Shown piece after piece: positions 1 to 11,365 of a stretch of 64,000 nt of DNA (positions within the stretch are counted from its first letter, which is position 1; each line of letters starts with the position of its first letter). The notes below the pieces were generated by a model. The model did not search any database, was not told where the DNA came from, and was given only the letters and a program-made list of their open reading frames with translations. The stretch is from Verrucomicrobiales bacterium (GTDB lineage Bacteria > Verrucomicrobiota > Verrucomicrobiia > Verrucomicrobiales > DEV007): NCBI GenBank assembly GCA_002726915.1, contig PBSY01000007.1:18276-82275 (forward strand), read 5' to 3'. The translations under genes and the position numbers were made by a program.

Positions 1-509
1 GCCGTCACTGATACTAATGCTTCACGAAGATTCTCAATTTGCTTACCTAAAATACCCTCGAGTTGCCCCTGGGCTGCTCTGGCGGCGAGATCGGTTTTGG
101 CGGAGATCAAATCCATAATGGCCTCTGCCTGAGTCAGATCGATCCGTCCGTTGAAAAATGCTCGCTGTGAAAATTCACCCGCCTCAGCTGGCTTAGCGCC
201 AGCTTCAAATACAGCATCCAGAATCTGCTTCGTCACCACAACACCTCCATGGCATCCGAGCTCGATCACGTCCTCGCCAGTAAAGCTGGCGGGACTAGGG
301 AAATAAGTCAGTAAGACATCATCAAGTTTAGCGCCCTCTGAATTGCAGATGGCCCCAAAGTGCTGATGGCGCGGAATCCAACTCCGATATGATTTTCCGC
401 GAAATACCTCATCAACAACTTTGGCCGCTTCTGGGCCGCTAATGCGGATCAGGGCTACAGCTCCCATACCTGGAGGCGAAGCGATCGCTGCAATGGTAGA
501 ATTCGTCAT
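1..509 (-). CDS. mnmE: tRNA modification GTPase MnmE (N-terminal part, runs off window)
   Basis: MnmE (TrmE), with MnmG, installs the aminomethyl-type group on the wobble uridine of certain tRNAs, using a folate one-carbon donor and GTP hydrolysis. About 169 residues are visible from the ATG at 509: the start TIAAIASPPGMGAVALIRIS, the motif SFTGEDVIELGCHGG and the segment RIDLTQAEAIMDLISAKT, all typical of the N-terminal folate-binding domain and the beginning of the helical domain. The GTPase domain lies beyond base 1. It is divergent from radC, with about 97 bases between the two starts. The identification is firm; only the part inside the window can be judged. Confidence 0.93.
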   Translation of the reverse strand, partial: MTNSTIAAIASPPGMGAVALIRISGPEAAKVVDEVFRGKSYRSWIPRHQHFGAICNSEGAKLDDVLLTYFPSPASFTGEDVIELGCHGGVVVTKQILDAVFEAGAKPAEAGEFSQRAFFNGRIDLTQAEAIMDLISAKTDLAARAAQGQLEGILGKQIENLREALVSVT

Positions 510-606
510 CGAGTTTTCCCGGACTGTGTCAGTGATCCCCTATTGTGGCAATGTCGAAAAGCCCTAGCTTTACTCGCTATCCGTAATCAGCTATCGAAGT
601 AGGTGT

Positions 607-1296
607 ATGTTAATCAAAGAACTGCCCGAAGACGAGCGCCCGCGCGAAAAACTCGCTATAAAAGGCAGTTTTGCTCTCAGTGATGCTGAGATTTTGGCGG
701 TCTTTCTCGGAACTGGCCGAAAAGGAACAAGTGCGATTGAGTTGGGTCGCGAAATGCTGAGACACTTCGGTTCCTTGAAAAATCTTTCCCGAGCCTCTGT
801 CGAAGAACTCACTTCCGTAATAGGCATTGGTCCAGCAAAAGCTGCGCAACTCGCTGCGATATTCGAATTTGGTCAACGTCTCGCACGCGAAACCTTCAAC
901 AACCGGCCTATTAACTGCCCGGAAGACGTGTTTGAACTAGTTGGGAACGAAATGCAGTGCTTATCCCAAGAGTCAGTTAGGATTATCTTACTCAATCACA
1001 AGAAGTGCCTCATCCAAATCGCAGAGATTTTCGTCGGGACGGGAAACCAATCGTTCGCCAATCCTCCGGAGATCTTGCGCAAAGCGATTGGTCACGCCGC
1101 CAGTTCGATGATCCTTGTGCATAATCACCCGTCCGGTGATCCGTCACCCAGCCATGCGGATCATCAAGTTACTCAAAAAATGAAAGCGGCCTGCGACGCA
1201 GTTAACCTTGAATTCGCGGATCACGTCGTTATTGGTTCTTTAGCAAATTCTTCCGGTCAATTCTACTTCAGCTTCAGACAAGCAGGTCTCATATAG
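607..1296 (+). CDS. radC: RadC-family JAB/MPN domain protein
   Basis: 229 residues, the usual RadC length. The first third has a helix-hairpin-helix-like stretch (SVIGIGPAKAAQLAAIFEFG). The C-terminal half is the JAB1/MPN metalloprotease-like domain, with LVHNHPSGDPSPSHAD carrying the HxH and Asp zinc ligands and an upstream Glu in IAEIFVGTG. The family was named for DNA repair, but its true role is unsettled and the repair link in E. coli has been questioned. The ATG at 607 is the first start after the divergent mnmE promoter region. lpxA follows after 12 bases, so the two are probably co-transcribed. Confidence 0.93.
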   Translation: MLIKELPEDERPREKLAIKGSFALSDAEILAVFLGTGRKGTSAIELGREMLRHFGSLKNLSRASVEELTSVIGIGPAKAAQLAAIFEFGQRLARETFNNRPINCPEDVFELVGNEMQCLSQESVRIILLNHKKCLIQIAEIFVGTGNQSFANPPEILRKAIGHAASSMILVHNHPSGDPSPSHADHQVTQKMKAACDAVNLEFADHVVIGSLANSSGQFYFSFRQAGLI

Positions 1297-1308
1297 TTCT
1301 CTTCCTCC

Positions 1309-2088
1309 ATGTCGACCCATCCCTCAGCCATCGTCTCGAAAACCGCCAAGCTCGGCGAGAACGTCACTATCGGGCCCTTTGCTATTATTGCAGATGACGT
1401 CGTCGTCGGTGACGGTTGCCGAATCGACGCCGCCGCTCAACTCATGAATGGCTCTCGAGTTGGAAGCAACTGTCGAATCGGGTCGGGAGCCCTCATCGGC
1501 GCTGACCCACACTACATTGGTTTTGATGAGTCCATCGCTAGTGGAGTTATCATCGGCGACAACAACACGATCCGAGATTATGTCACGCTGCATCGAAGTA
1601 TTGAACCGGGGGGCACTACAGTAATCGGGAACGAAAACTATTTCATGAACGGCGCCCATGTCGGCCATGATTGCATCCTTGGAAATGGTAATACTTTGGC
1701 CAATAATGCATTATTGGGCGGACACGTTATCGTAGGTGACGGCTGTTTTCTAGGTGGAGGATCAGCCTTCCACCAGTTTGTGAGAGTCGGAAACTACGTT
1801 ATGGCTCAGGGATTAGCCGGAGCTTCTCTCGACGTTCCTCCCTACCTAAACATCGCCGGAATCAATAATGTATTCGGCATCAACTCCGTAGGTTTGAAAC
1901 GCGCTGGACTCGATGCAGGCGCGCGCAAAGGGATCAAAGAGGCCTATCGGCGCATTTATCGCGGAACAGAGACTCTTGCGGAAGTTCTGGAAGCTTCAGA
2001 ATCGGATGACTTTATCCCTGAAGTGAAGGCGTTTTATGACTTTTTCCGCGATAAGTCGAAGAGAGGGGTTTTGATCCGCTCGAAATGA
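1309..2088 (+). CDS. lpxA: Acyl-ACP--UDP-N-acetylglucosamine O-acyltransferase
   Basis: LpxA carries out the first step of lipid A synthesis, moving a hydroxyacyl chain from acyl carrier protein to the 3-OH of UDP-GlcNAc in the cytoplasm. The 259 residues show repeated hexapeptides of a left-handed beta-helix (IGPFAII, VVVGDG, IGDNNT, LGNGNT, VGDGCF) over roughly residues 1-185. The catalytic His is seen in NGAHVGHDC. A helical C-terminal domain (GLKRAGLDAGARKGIKEAYR) is typical of the family. Length matches E. coli LpxA. It lies between radC and an LptD-like gene, so both early lipid A synthesis and LPS export to the surface are encoded here, which supports a true outer membrane. Confidence 0.95.
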   Translation: MSTHPSAIVSKTAKLGENVTIGPFAIIADDVVVGDGCRIDAAAQLMNGSRVGSNCRIGSGALIGADPHYIGFDESIASGVIIGDNNTIRDYVTLHRSIEPGGTTVIGNENYFMNGAHVGHDCILGNGNTLANNALLGGHVIVGDGCFLGGGSAFHQFVRVGNYVMAQGLAGASLDVPPYLNIAGINNVFGINSVGLKRAGLDAGARKGIKEAYRRIYRGTETLAEVLEASESDDFIPEVKAFYDFFRDKSKRGVLIRSK

Positions 2089-2127
2089 GCCTTTCAATTT
2101 TGTTAAGTAAATTTAACTAAAATAGCC

Positions 2128-2155
2128 CCGAAAAGCCCTATTTCGGTCGTTTTTG
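2128..2155 (+). terminator. Probable rho-independent terminator after radC-lpxA
   Basis: A 6-bp stem CCGAAA/TTTCGG (2128-2133 with 2141-2146) with a 7-base loop is followed by the T-rich stretch TCGTTTTTG. It sits 40 bases after the lpxA stop and before the lptD start, so lptD may have its own promoter downstream of it. Confidence 0.55.
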
Positions 2156-2272
2156 TCGCTTTGAGGCTAAATCAGATTTGGTAAATCGGTAAAGTGGAGG
2201 CATATTTACGCTCTCCTAAAAGCCGCTTTGATCAATTCGTTCGACAGCTTTATTCTTTTGCTTCTGCGATGG

Positions 2273-4480
2273 ATGCGCTCTGCCGCAGTCATTTACGCTT
2301 CCGTTGCCGCGACACTTCTTCTCTTACCGCTGGGATCTTTTGCGCAGACAGTGCAAAATGTTGAGATCGACAGCAACTTCTCTGAATACGATCAGGGAAT
2401 GAATATTGCCAAGGCTTGGGGTGATGTGGTCGTTACCTACGGCGACTTAACTATCCAAGCTGATCAGGTGGAATTCCACCGTGAAACGGGAAAGATTTTT
2501 GCCAGAGAAAACGTTCGGGCCTTCACAGGAAGTGAAACGGTGGATGCTGAAGAAATCATTTACAACATTCACACTGGAGAAATGACAACGAGTCAGTTTA
2601 AGAGCTCACTCGAACCAATCTTTTACACTTCCGACCGTATAGCAAAACCTGACGAGGCCAGAGATGGTCCCTTTACTTTGCTGAACTCCAGTTTTACCAC
2701 GCATGACTCTGCCAACCCTAATTTTCGGGTGAAAGTCAAAAAACTAGAAATCTACCCTGATGACAAAATGGTTCTTCACGGAGCCAAGGTTAGCATTGGA
2801 AAAGTCCCGGTGATGTGGTTTCCCTATTTCGTTCAACCGCTGGAAGAAGAGCTTGGTTACCACTTCACCCCAGGTTGGAATTCGCCGTGGGGGGCTTTTC
2901 TGCTCAATCAGTATGGTTTTAAACTGGGAACAGAATACCTTGTCCAAGCCCAGTTGGACGTTCGCTCAGATCGAGGAATTGCTGGCGGATTAGAGGTTAA
3001 GGACCGCAACTTCGACACCTCTTCTCAAATCGGAAAGCTAAAGCTTTACTATGCTGGTGACGACAACCCCCAGCTGCCGTTTATCGGTGACGTTCGAAAA
3101 ACACCGGTCGACTCCAATCGTTTTCGCATAAATCTCCAACACCGCGTTTATCTCCCAGGAGCCAAGGATGAAACTTTCTACGTTGACTTCGATATCAACA
3201 AGTTGAGTGACCAATTCTTCTACGAAGATTTCTTTCCAAGCGAGTTTCGGATTGATCCAAAACCTGACAACCTCATCAACCTAAATAAGGTTTTTGCTCA
3301 GGGAGAGATTTCATTGACGAGCCGCTTTCAGTTCAACGAATTTTTTCAGACTGACACAAGGACTCCTGAACTTGCTGTAGACTTTATTCGAACCCCATTG
3401 GGCGAGACCGGTTTCTTTTACAGTGGGTTTACCACTTACGGTATTCTTGACGAGGAACTCGATGAAGAATCAATTCTCGCGAATGAACCAGATCCTTCGG
3501 GTTACAACCGATTTCAGTCATACCACGAGTTTATTTTTCCTGTTAAAGCTGGCATCTTTGACATCGTGCCGCGAGCCGGTGCGGGGTATGCGAACTATTC
3601 CAGCTTTGATATTCCAGGCTTAAACTCTTTCGAGAGCACTAGCATGCACGCGGGCGTGGACCTTTCTTTCAAACTCTCGAAACGTTCTCACGATGTCTAC
3701 AATCGGGCGCTCGGCTTAGACGGTCTCCTTCACGTGGTCCGTCCTTACCTGAATTACTCATATGTCACGACCGATCAAATTGATGGCCGTTTCGTTCCCA
3801 TCGATCGTTTGACCCCGTCAACCCGCTTGCGCCCAATTGATCTTCCGCTCTACACCTCTATCGACGATTTACGCAACTGGCAGATCTTTCGCGCGGGTGT
3901 TTCGCAGCAGTGGTATACCCGCCGCAATGGTTCAACATACAGGTGGCTGACACTTGATAACTACATGGATTTTTATGCTGATGATCCCGAGTTTAATCGA
4001 AACGTCTCAAACTTTTTCACTGACATTAGGTGGTATCCACTACCATGGCTCTACACTACCACGACAGCGCAACTGCCAGTTTCCAACAATTCACAAAGCT
4101 TCTCCGAATTGAGTACCTATATCGGTGTGACACCCACAGATTGGTTTCAGGTCGAGTTTGGACACTACTTCATTAACGACCACCCCTTCTTTCGAGACTC
4201 AAGCTTGTTCACTGTAGATACCTATACACGCCTGAATGATAACTGGGGCTTCAGTACTAGTCACAGATTCGAGGCGGATGATAGTACTCTGGAATACCAG
4301 CAATATAGCGTCCATCGCGACTTGGCCAGCTGCACGGCTACTCTAGGGGGAATAGTTCGAGATAACCGCAGCGGGGATAACGAGTATGGTGTTCTATTCA
4401 GTTTGACCCTAAAGGCATTCCCGAAGGTTCGCCTCCCTGTCGACTTCCAGCCAGGCGGCTTAAGCGCTGAAAACAACTAG
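2273..4480 (+). CDS. lptD: LptD/OstA-like outer-membrane LPS assembly protein
   Basis: Predicted outer-membrane translocon that places lipopolysaccharide in the outer leaflet. The open frame reaches back to a TTG at 2228, but the ATG at 2273 gives a clean signal peptide (MRSAAVIYASVAATLLLLP, then GSFAQ), so I prefer it (735 residues). Next comes an OstA-type beta-jellyroll (about residues 30-150: AWGDVVVTYGDLTIQADQVE, IFARENVRAFTG), then a long region rich in alternating aromatic and polar residues as in a beta-barrel, ending in LTLKAFPKVRLPVDF. Only one Cys is present (DLASCTATLG), so the disulfides that mature E. coli LptD cannot form. It follows lpxA, which fits the role. Confidence 0.8.
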   Translation: MRSAAVIYASVAATLLLLPLGSFAQTVQNVEIDSNFSEYDQGMNIAKAWGDVVVTYGDLTIQADQVEFHRETGKIFARENVRAFTGSETVDAEEIIYNIHTGEMTTSQFKSSLEPIFYTSDRIAKPDEARDGPFTLLNSSFTTHDSANPNFRVKVKKLEIYPDDKMVLHGAKVSIGKVPVMWFPYFVQPLEEELGYHFTPGWNSPWGAFLLNQYGFKLGTEYLVQAQLDVRSDRGIAGGLEVKDRNFDTSSQIGKLKLYYAGDDNPQLPFIGDVRKTPVDSNRFRINLQHRVYLPGAKDETFYVDFDINKLSDQFFYEDFFPSEFRIDPKPDNLINLNKVFAQGEISLTSRFQFNEFFQTDTRTPELAVDFIRTPLGETGFFYSGFTTYGILDEELDEESILANEPDPSGYNRFQSYHEFIFPVKAGIFDIVPRAGAGYANYSSFDIPGLNSFESTSMHAGVDLSFKLSKRSHDVYNRALGLDGLLHVVRPYLNYSYVTTDQIDGRFVPIDRLTPSTRLRPIDLPLYTSIDDLRNWQIFRAGVSQQWYTRRNGSTYRWLTLDNYMDFYADDPEFNRNVSNFFTDIRWYPLPWLYTTTTAQLPVSNNSQSFSELSTYIGVTPTDWFQVEFGHYFINDHPFFRDSSLFTVDTYTRLNDNWGFSTSHRFEADDSTLEYQQYSVHRDLASCTATLGGIVRDNRSGDNEYGVLFSLTLKAFPKVRLPVDFQPGGLSAENN

Positions 4481-4528
4481 GGCTAGAACCTATTGCCGAG
4501 AGCTCAGTTCTGACTTGTAGCGAAGCGC

Positions 4529-4551
4529 TTGCTTAAGAGTTAAGCGAGTCT
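4529..4551 (+). terminator. Hairpin downstream of lptD, possible terminator
   Basis: TTGCTTAA (4529-4536) pairs with TTAAGCGA (4540-4547), giving 8 pairs with one G-T, around a GAG loop. The following bases are only weakly T-rich (GTCTT), so termination is uncertain. It lies between the convergent lptD and isomerase genes. Confidence 0.35.
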
Positions 4552-4631
4552 TCCACCCCTGCAACCAGAACTGTCGAGCGTGAAGATAGTCAGCAACGCT
4601 CACTCATGAGACGCAGACCATGTCAATGGTC

Positions 4632-5624
4632 TCAGCGATCAAACTGGGCATCAAAGATAATCTTTGATGGAGGAAAGTCTGCCCTTCTAACAAACTCAGC
4701 GGACTCTGCTGCTCCTGCTTCGCGGTCCATGCCTCCGTCTTCCCACTCAACCGAAAGAGGGCCTGCATATTCGATGTCGTTTAAGGCACGAATAATCTTT
4801 TCAAATTTGATATTTCCTCGGCCCACCGATTTGAAGTCCCAGAACCTTTTTCGGTTGTGAAAGTCGACATGGCCGCCAAAGACGCCGGCGTCGCAAGGTT
4901 GATCGGACCAGTAGACATCCTTCATATGGACATGGTTTATCCGATCAGAAAAGCGATAGATAAATTCGACATAATCAACACCTTGGTAGCCGAAGTGGCT
5001 GGGATCATAGTTGAATCCAAAAGCTGGATGGTAGTCAATCGCCTCTAGAGCCTGTTCCGCGGAAGCAATATCAAAAGCAATTTCAGTGGGGTGAACTTCA
5101 AGTCCAAACTTCACTCCGTTCTCCTGAAATACGTCCATGATGGGGCCAAAGCGGTCAGCAAAGTCTTTGAATCCATCCTCAATCTGGCCCGGGAGAACAG
5201 GGGGAAAAGAGTATAGGAGATGCCAGATCGAAGAGCCGGTAAATCCATTCACAACGCCCACCCCGAACTCTTTCGCTGCAATAGCAGTCTTTTTGAGCTC
5301 TTCAGCAGCCCTTTGCCTTACCTGCTCGGGATCTCCATCTCCCCAGATATAATCCGGCAGAATCTGCTGATGACGCGCATCAATGCGGTCGCAAACTGCC
5401 TGACCTACAAGGTGACTTGAAATAGCGTAGCATTTCATCTCATGCTTTTCGAGCAGTTCACGCTTTGCTTTACAGTAATCGGCGTCTGCTTTGTCGACTT
5501 CGAAGTGATCTCCCCAACAGGCAAGTTCAACTCCATCGTAGCCCATTTCCTTGGCTTTCACGATTGCTGTTTCGCAATCAAGATCGGCCCACTGGCCGGT
5601 GAACAATGTGACTGGTCTTCCCAT
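4632..5624 (-). CDS. Sugar phosphate isomerase/epimerase (xylose-isomerase-like TIM barrel)
   Basis: 330 residues of the AP endonuclease 2/xylose-isomerase-like TIM-barrel superfamily. Acidic and histidine metal ligands appear at the ends of strands: [10 protein letters not shown] near the N-terminus, [37 protein letters not shown] and the terminal [15 protein letters not shown]. These fit an enzyme that isomerises or epimerises a sugar or sugar acid with a divalent metal. Substrate cannot be told from the sequence; many PVC bacteria have several such paralogues for plant or algal sugars and inositols. It stands alone, convergent with lptD and co-oriented with the secretion transporter upstream. 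Confidence 0.8.
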   Translation of the reverse strand: MGRPVTLFTGQWADLDCETAIVKAKEMGYDGVELACWGDHFEVDKADADYCKAKRELLEKHEMKCYAISSHLVGQAVCDRIDARHQQILPDYIWGDGDPEQVRQRAAEELKKTAIAAKEFGVGVVNGFTGSSIWHLLYSFPPVLPGQIEDGFKDFADRFGPIMDVFQENGVKFGLEVHPTEIAFDIASAEQALEAIDYHPAFGFNYDPSHFGYQGVDYVEFIYRFSDRINHVHMKDVYWSDQPCDAGVFGGHVDFHNRKRFWDFKSVGRGNIKFEKIIRALNDIEYAGPLSVEWEDGGMDREAGAAESAEFVRRADFPPSKIIFDAQFDR

Positions 5625-5805
5625 GGATTTAACGATTAATTAACCAAAATAGAACTGAGAAGTGATACCGTTTCGCCCCCCGCGTTTCAAGCCGTATTTG
5701 AACGAATACGAGATGATACAAAAATAGGTCCCCGAAAGCCGAAGTATCGTATCCGTGTAATTACCAATATCCCCTATTAGGGAAAACTGGTCCTCGCGAC
5801 AGCGA

Positions 5806-7674
5806 CTAAAACGTTGCGGTCGCACCAATGTGGAAACGACCTGATTCGTCAACTACGACGTCTTCAGTATACACAGGGTAACCGTAATCGAGGCGAAGAC
5901 GGAACCAATCACTGTAGTCCCAGCGCATACCAACTCCAACTGATCCGATTTCAAAACTGCCCGCCTCCTGTGGCAAGAGATCTTCATTTCCAAGATTCGC
6001 GGCATCAAAGAAGCCCAAAAACTGCAAGCTATCGCTCTCATTTTCCCAGTCGAGAATGCGACCTAGAGACATTGGCGGAGCGTAAAGCTCTACCGTGCCC
6101 CAGAAACCGTGATCCCCGCGAATAGCGCTTTCATCGTAACCCCTCACGGTTGCGTAACCACCAGCACCTAACTGTTCAGAAGGCTGAAGATTGCCGTCTG
6201 ACAACTGACCTTGTACTTTGAGTCGCGCGGACCAACCTCGGTCACCAATGCGCTGACGATGTTCAATACCGCCCACCCCGTAGAAATAATCAGCCGTAGA
6301 CGGAGACCGTGATAAGCCAAAGACCTCGTCAGAGTTGTGATTGCTGATTCCGCCCGGCGAGTAGACGCCACGTAGATCGAGTTCAGTAACGCCACGTTTG
6401 TGCTGAATCTTCTCGTTGTAGGCGACGCTAAATTGGAAGATTTCGGCAGTTGAACCAAATAACTGGCTTGCACCTGCGTTGTCTGGATCGATGAATTCGA
6501 GATTACTTCCGTTCGACTTGAAGTCGAACCCGAGGACCATTTCGCGTTCACGGTTTGCCTCGCCTTGGAGCGGTATGCCGTAACGGGCGCTCATCTGAAG
6601 ATTATTGCCATCCGAATCCAAAGTTCCACCCGGTCCGGCCTGCACGATGGGGTTAGAGTCAATTTCAACGAATGACCCGAAGAAGGTCACCCAGTGTCTC
6701 CAAGGAAGTGCATGCGTGTAAATCAGAGAGCTACCACTGACGTGTTGAAAGTTCAAATCAGCGGTATATTGGAAGCTGAGAGAGTCGCTGGGCCCTAAAA
6801 GCTCACCAAAATTAAAGCCTGCCACTATGCGATCCCGGCCAAGAAAATCATTCCCGGAATCCTCGTAGCCGACATAGAACCAATCGCCTCTCGATTCATA
6901 ACTCCTCAAGATCACATCGGTTGTCCCAAACTCGAGGCCTGGAGCGTAGACCATGTCAACTTTCCGATAAGGTGATCGGTTTACCCACGATAGATCTCTA
7001 AGAACCTCGGACGCACGGATTACTTCACCCTCCTTAATCCGCATTTGATTGCGGATGAATTCTTCAGTGTCAGCGTCTGCGCCCTCGACGCGGATCCGAG
7101 CAAGCTGTGACTCGATTACAACAAGTTGAACAACTCCGGAGGTGATGTCCTGCTCTGGAAGCAACACATCAACCACGGGACGATCGCCCTTACGGTAAGC
7201 AATGATGACATCTCGGACCATCCGATCGAGAGATGAGAGTGACACAGGTTTTCCAATGAAGCTTTTTAAAACATTACCTACGGAGGGGGGGAAATCCTCA
7301 AAATCATGCCAGATTCCTTCTACTCCAGGCCATCCATCGAGCCTAACTTCGCCAGGGCTCGGTAGGAGCACAACGCCGAGGAGTTGGTTAACCAGGTACT
7401 CGTCCTGACTGGTCCCGACCGAACTCCCCCTTCCGCCAGCACTGGCAAGGTCAAAGCGGCCTAATTCATCCACATCGATAGGTCCTTCGCCACCTCCGGA
7501 ATCCAACACTGACTGCGTCTGTTGGACTTGTGTTTGCACTTGGGGAGGCAGAACGTCCACCAAAATTTCGGTCCCGTATTGGTCGGTAATCGTACTTTGG
7601 CCAAAAGCAGAGCAGGCGGAGGCGGTCACTGCAAGCGCTGCAAAGCCGGATACAAATCGTTGGATTCTCATCAT
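5806..7674 (-). CDS. Two-partner secretion outer-membrane transporter (ShlB/FhaC/HecB family)
   Basis: TpsB proteins form a 16-strand barrel of the Omp85 superfamily and export a large partner exoprotein. From the MM start at 7674 there is a signal peptide (VSGFAALAVTASACSAFGQ). A POTRA-like region follows (VGNVLKSFIGKPVSLSSLDR, DITSGVVQLVVIESQLARIR), then a second one (RIKEGEVIRASEVLRDLSWV), then the barrel. The motif GGYATVRGYDESAIRGDHGF holds the conserved VRGY of loop L6, and the protein ends in an aromatic (HIGATATF), as outer-membrane barrels do. The frame also reads up to 7743, but the signal peptide decides for 7674. No exoprotein gene lies next to it in this window, so the cargo is unknown. 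Confidence 0.85.
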   Translation of the reverse strand: MMRIQRFVSGFAALAVTASACSAFGQSTITDQYGTEILVDVLPPQVQTQVQQTQSVLDSGGGEGPIDVDELGRFDLASAGGRGSSVGTSQDEYLVNQLLGVVLLPSPGEVRLDGWPGVEGIWHDFEDFPPSVGNVLKSFIGKPVSLSSLDRMVRDVIIAYRKGDRPVVDVLLPEQDITSGVVQLVVIESQLARIRVEGADADTEEFIRNQMRIKEGEVIRASEVLRDLSWVNRSPYRKVDMVYAPGLEFGTTDVILRSYESRGDWFYVGYEDSGNDFLGRDRIVAGFNFGELLGPSDSLSFQYTADLNFQHVSGSSLIYTHALPWRHWVTFFGSFVEIDSNPIVQAGPGGTLDSDGNNLQMSARYGIPLQGEANREREMVLGFDFKSNGSNLEFIDPDNAGASQLFGSTAEIFQFSVAYNEKIQHKRGVTELDLRGVYSPGGISNHNSDEVFGLSRSPSTADYFYGVGGIEHRQRIGDRGWSARLKVQGQLSDGNLQPSEQLGAGGYATVRGYDESAIRGDHGFWGTVELYAPPMSLGRILDWENESDSLQFLGFFDAANLGNEDLLPQEAGSFEIGSVGVGMRWDYSDWFRLRLDYGYPVYTEDVVVDESGRFHIGATATF

Positions 7675-7835
7675 CGGGTTGGGGGTAGAGGCCCTTAAAC
7701 ACGCCTCCACAAGCTCTAATCGATTAACACAGGTTAATAGCATTTAAAAAGGTTTTTTTAGAATTTTTTTTCGATTTTTCTTAGGTTAGGTGAACCATAA
7801 GGGCTTGATATAGGCTTGGAACCGAAACCCAGGAA

Positions 7836-8642
7836 ATGCTCATTGATACCCACGCTCATCTCGCATCCTCGAAATTCGAGGGTGAGATCAACTCGATCAT
7901 TACCACCGCAACTTCGGCCGGAGTAAGGCGAATCGTCTCCATTGCTTGCGATATTGAGGATTCTTACCAAAATCTTTCACTATCCCGCGATTACCCATCG
8001 GTAGTCGCTCCCACAGCAGGGATTCATCCGCTCTATGTTCATGAAACAGAAGAAGGATGGCTGCAGGAGCTCACCAAAATAGTCAAAGAACCAGAAATTA
8101 CAGCGCTCGGTGAGATTGGGCTCGACTACTTCCACTCTCCTCCAAATGGACTCACCGAAGAAAGCTGGCGATCCAGACAATGGGAGGTGTTTGAGCAACA
8201 AATACAACTCTCCATCGACAACCATCTCCCAGTTGTAGTTCACCAGCGAAACAGCGCCGACGATGTCACCAGTGTCCTGCGACAATTTCCCAAAGCTCGA
8301 GCCGTTCTTCATTGCTTTACCGGGACGATTCAAGAGGCAGAGGCAGCTCTCGAAATGGGGCATTTTCTCTCATTCACAGGAATCCTGACCTTCCCCAACG
8401 CGTCTACGGTCCGCGAGGTGGCCACCATGACTCCCAAAGACCGCGTCATGTTAGAGACAGACAGCCCCTTTCTGGCACCCGTCCCCTTTCGCGGAAAGCG
8501 ATGCGAGCCGGCCATGATCACCCACACCGCTTCGACCCTTGCCGCGCTTCACCAAACGAGCGCGGATGAAATCGCCGAAATAACTACACGAAACGCCCAG
8601 GCATTCTTCAACCTCACCCTAAATCACCCCAGTGTAGGCTAG
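7836..8642 (+). CDS. TatD family metal-dependent hydrolase (DNase-like)
   Basis: 268 residues, the typical length. Metal ligands of the amidohydrolase fold are in place: DTHAHL at the start, TALGEIGLDY, VVVHQRN, VLHCFTG and MLETDSPFLAP. TatD proteins act as metal-dependent 3'-5' exonucleases on single-stranded DNA or RNA; the name TatD reflects gene position in E. coli, not a role in Tat export. It could also be the YcfH or YjjV paralogue, so I give no gene symbol. The gene is divergent from the secretion transporter and convergent with ligA. Confidence 0.9.
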   Translation: MLIDTHAHLASSKFEGEINSIITTATSAGVRRIVSIACDIEDSYQNLSLSRDYPSVVAPTAGIHPLYVHETEEGWLQELTKIVKEPEITALGEIGLDYFHSPPNGLTEESWRSRQWEVFEQQIQLSIDNHLPVVVHQRNSADDVTSVLRQFPKARAVLHCFTGTIQEAEAALEMGHFLSFTGILTFPNASTVREVATMTPKDRVMLETDSPFLAPVPFRGKRCEPAMITHTASTLAALHQTSADEIAEITTRNAQAFFNLTLNHPSVG

Positions 8643-8879
8643 CGCTTATGTTGAGTTGCTGACGAGTCTCCGAAGACGTTCCCTCAGAACGCAGATAAAC
8701 TAGCCGCTGTCGCCAGACTCTCAGAGCGCACCACATTCGTCCAAGAAGAACACTTTCTACCTTACTCGGCCCTCGCAGAAAACGCGGTCACTATTTTGAC
8801 GCTACACTTTCAGACGATTATGGGGCTACGATGCTACATTGGCAGAAAGAGTTCCACTCTGTGATCGAAAAACGATTCT
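8643..8879 (+). pseudogene. Possible decayed C-terminal end of a CFA-synthase-like methyltransferase
   Basis: This stretch between tatD and ligA has no intact gene. One frame ends ATLSDDYGATMLHWQKEF followed by HSVIEKRF and a stop. That resembles the tail of cyclopropane-fatty-acid synthases (pattern HYxxTLxxWxxxF). The preceding 40 codons look coding only in a different frame (RLSERTTFVQEEHFLPYSAL), which would need a frameshift near 8780. This is a by-eye resemblance only. Confidence 0.2.
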
Positions 8880-8890
8880 AGAGATTTGGG

Positions 8891-11035
<2,145 letters not shown>

Positions 11036-11050
11036 TCAGTAGCGCAGACT

Positions 11051-11329
11051 TTAGTCGTCTTGACGTGAAATCTCATCCTCGAGACGCTCACTGAGCCATT
11101 GTTTGATCATACTCTGATAGTTCAGATAGCGGCGTCGGGCCAGACGTTTGATCCGACTTAGCATTTGAGGATCAAAGCGCAAAGTAATCGTTGTTGATTC
11201 TCTCACGTTTTGTCGATGCAGCGACGCATTCATCAATCGGGCATCGAGCGAATGTTTCGCCCAGAAGGCGGCTTCCGCCGCCTCATCTTCGAACTCAGGG
11301 ATCTCACTCCAGCTTTGGATTGTTTTCAC
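11051..11329 (-). CDS. CopG-type antitoxin (BrnA-like partner)
   Basis: 92 residues from a GTG start at 11329. The N-terminal part (FEDEAAEAAFWAKHSLDA) matches the CopG antitoxin family seen in type II toxin-antitoxin pairs, and the C-terminal part (TTITLRFDPQMLSRIKRLAR, then YQSMIKQWLSERLEDEI) has the ribbon-helix-helix pattern used to bind operator DNA. It lies 36 bases downstream of a BrnT-like toxin gene on the same strand. Antitoxins of this kind usually neutralise the toxin and repress their own operon with it. The toxin-first order is usual for brnTA. Confidence 0.82.
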   Translation of the reverse strand: MKTIQSWSEIPEFEDEAAEAAFWAKHSLDARLMNASLHRQNVRESTTITLRFDPQMLSRIKRLARRRYLNYQSMIKQWLSERLEDEISRQDD

Positions 11330-11365
11330 GGGTTAGAAAGGGGTTCAGTTAGATTAAATTTTGGC

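Noticed and set aside
4606..5639. Plus-strand frames opposite the sugar-phosphate isomerase
   Set aside because: They are shadows of a motif-supported TIM-barrel gene.
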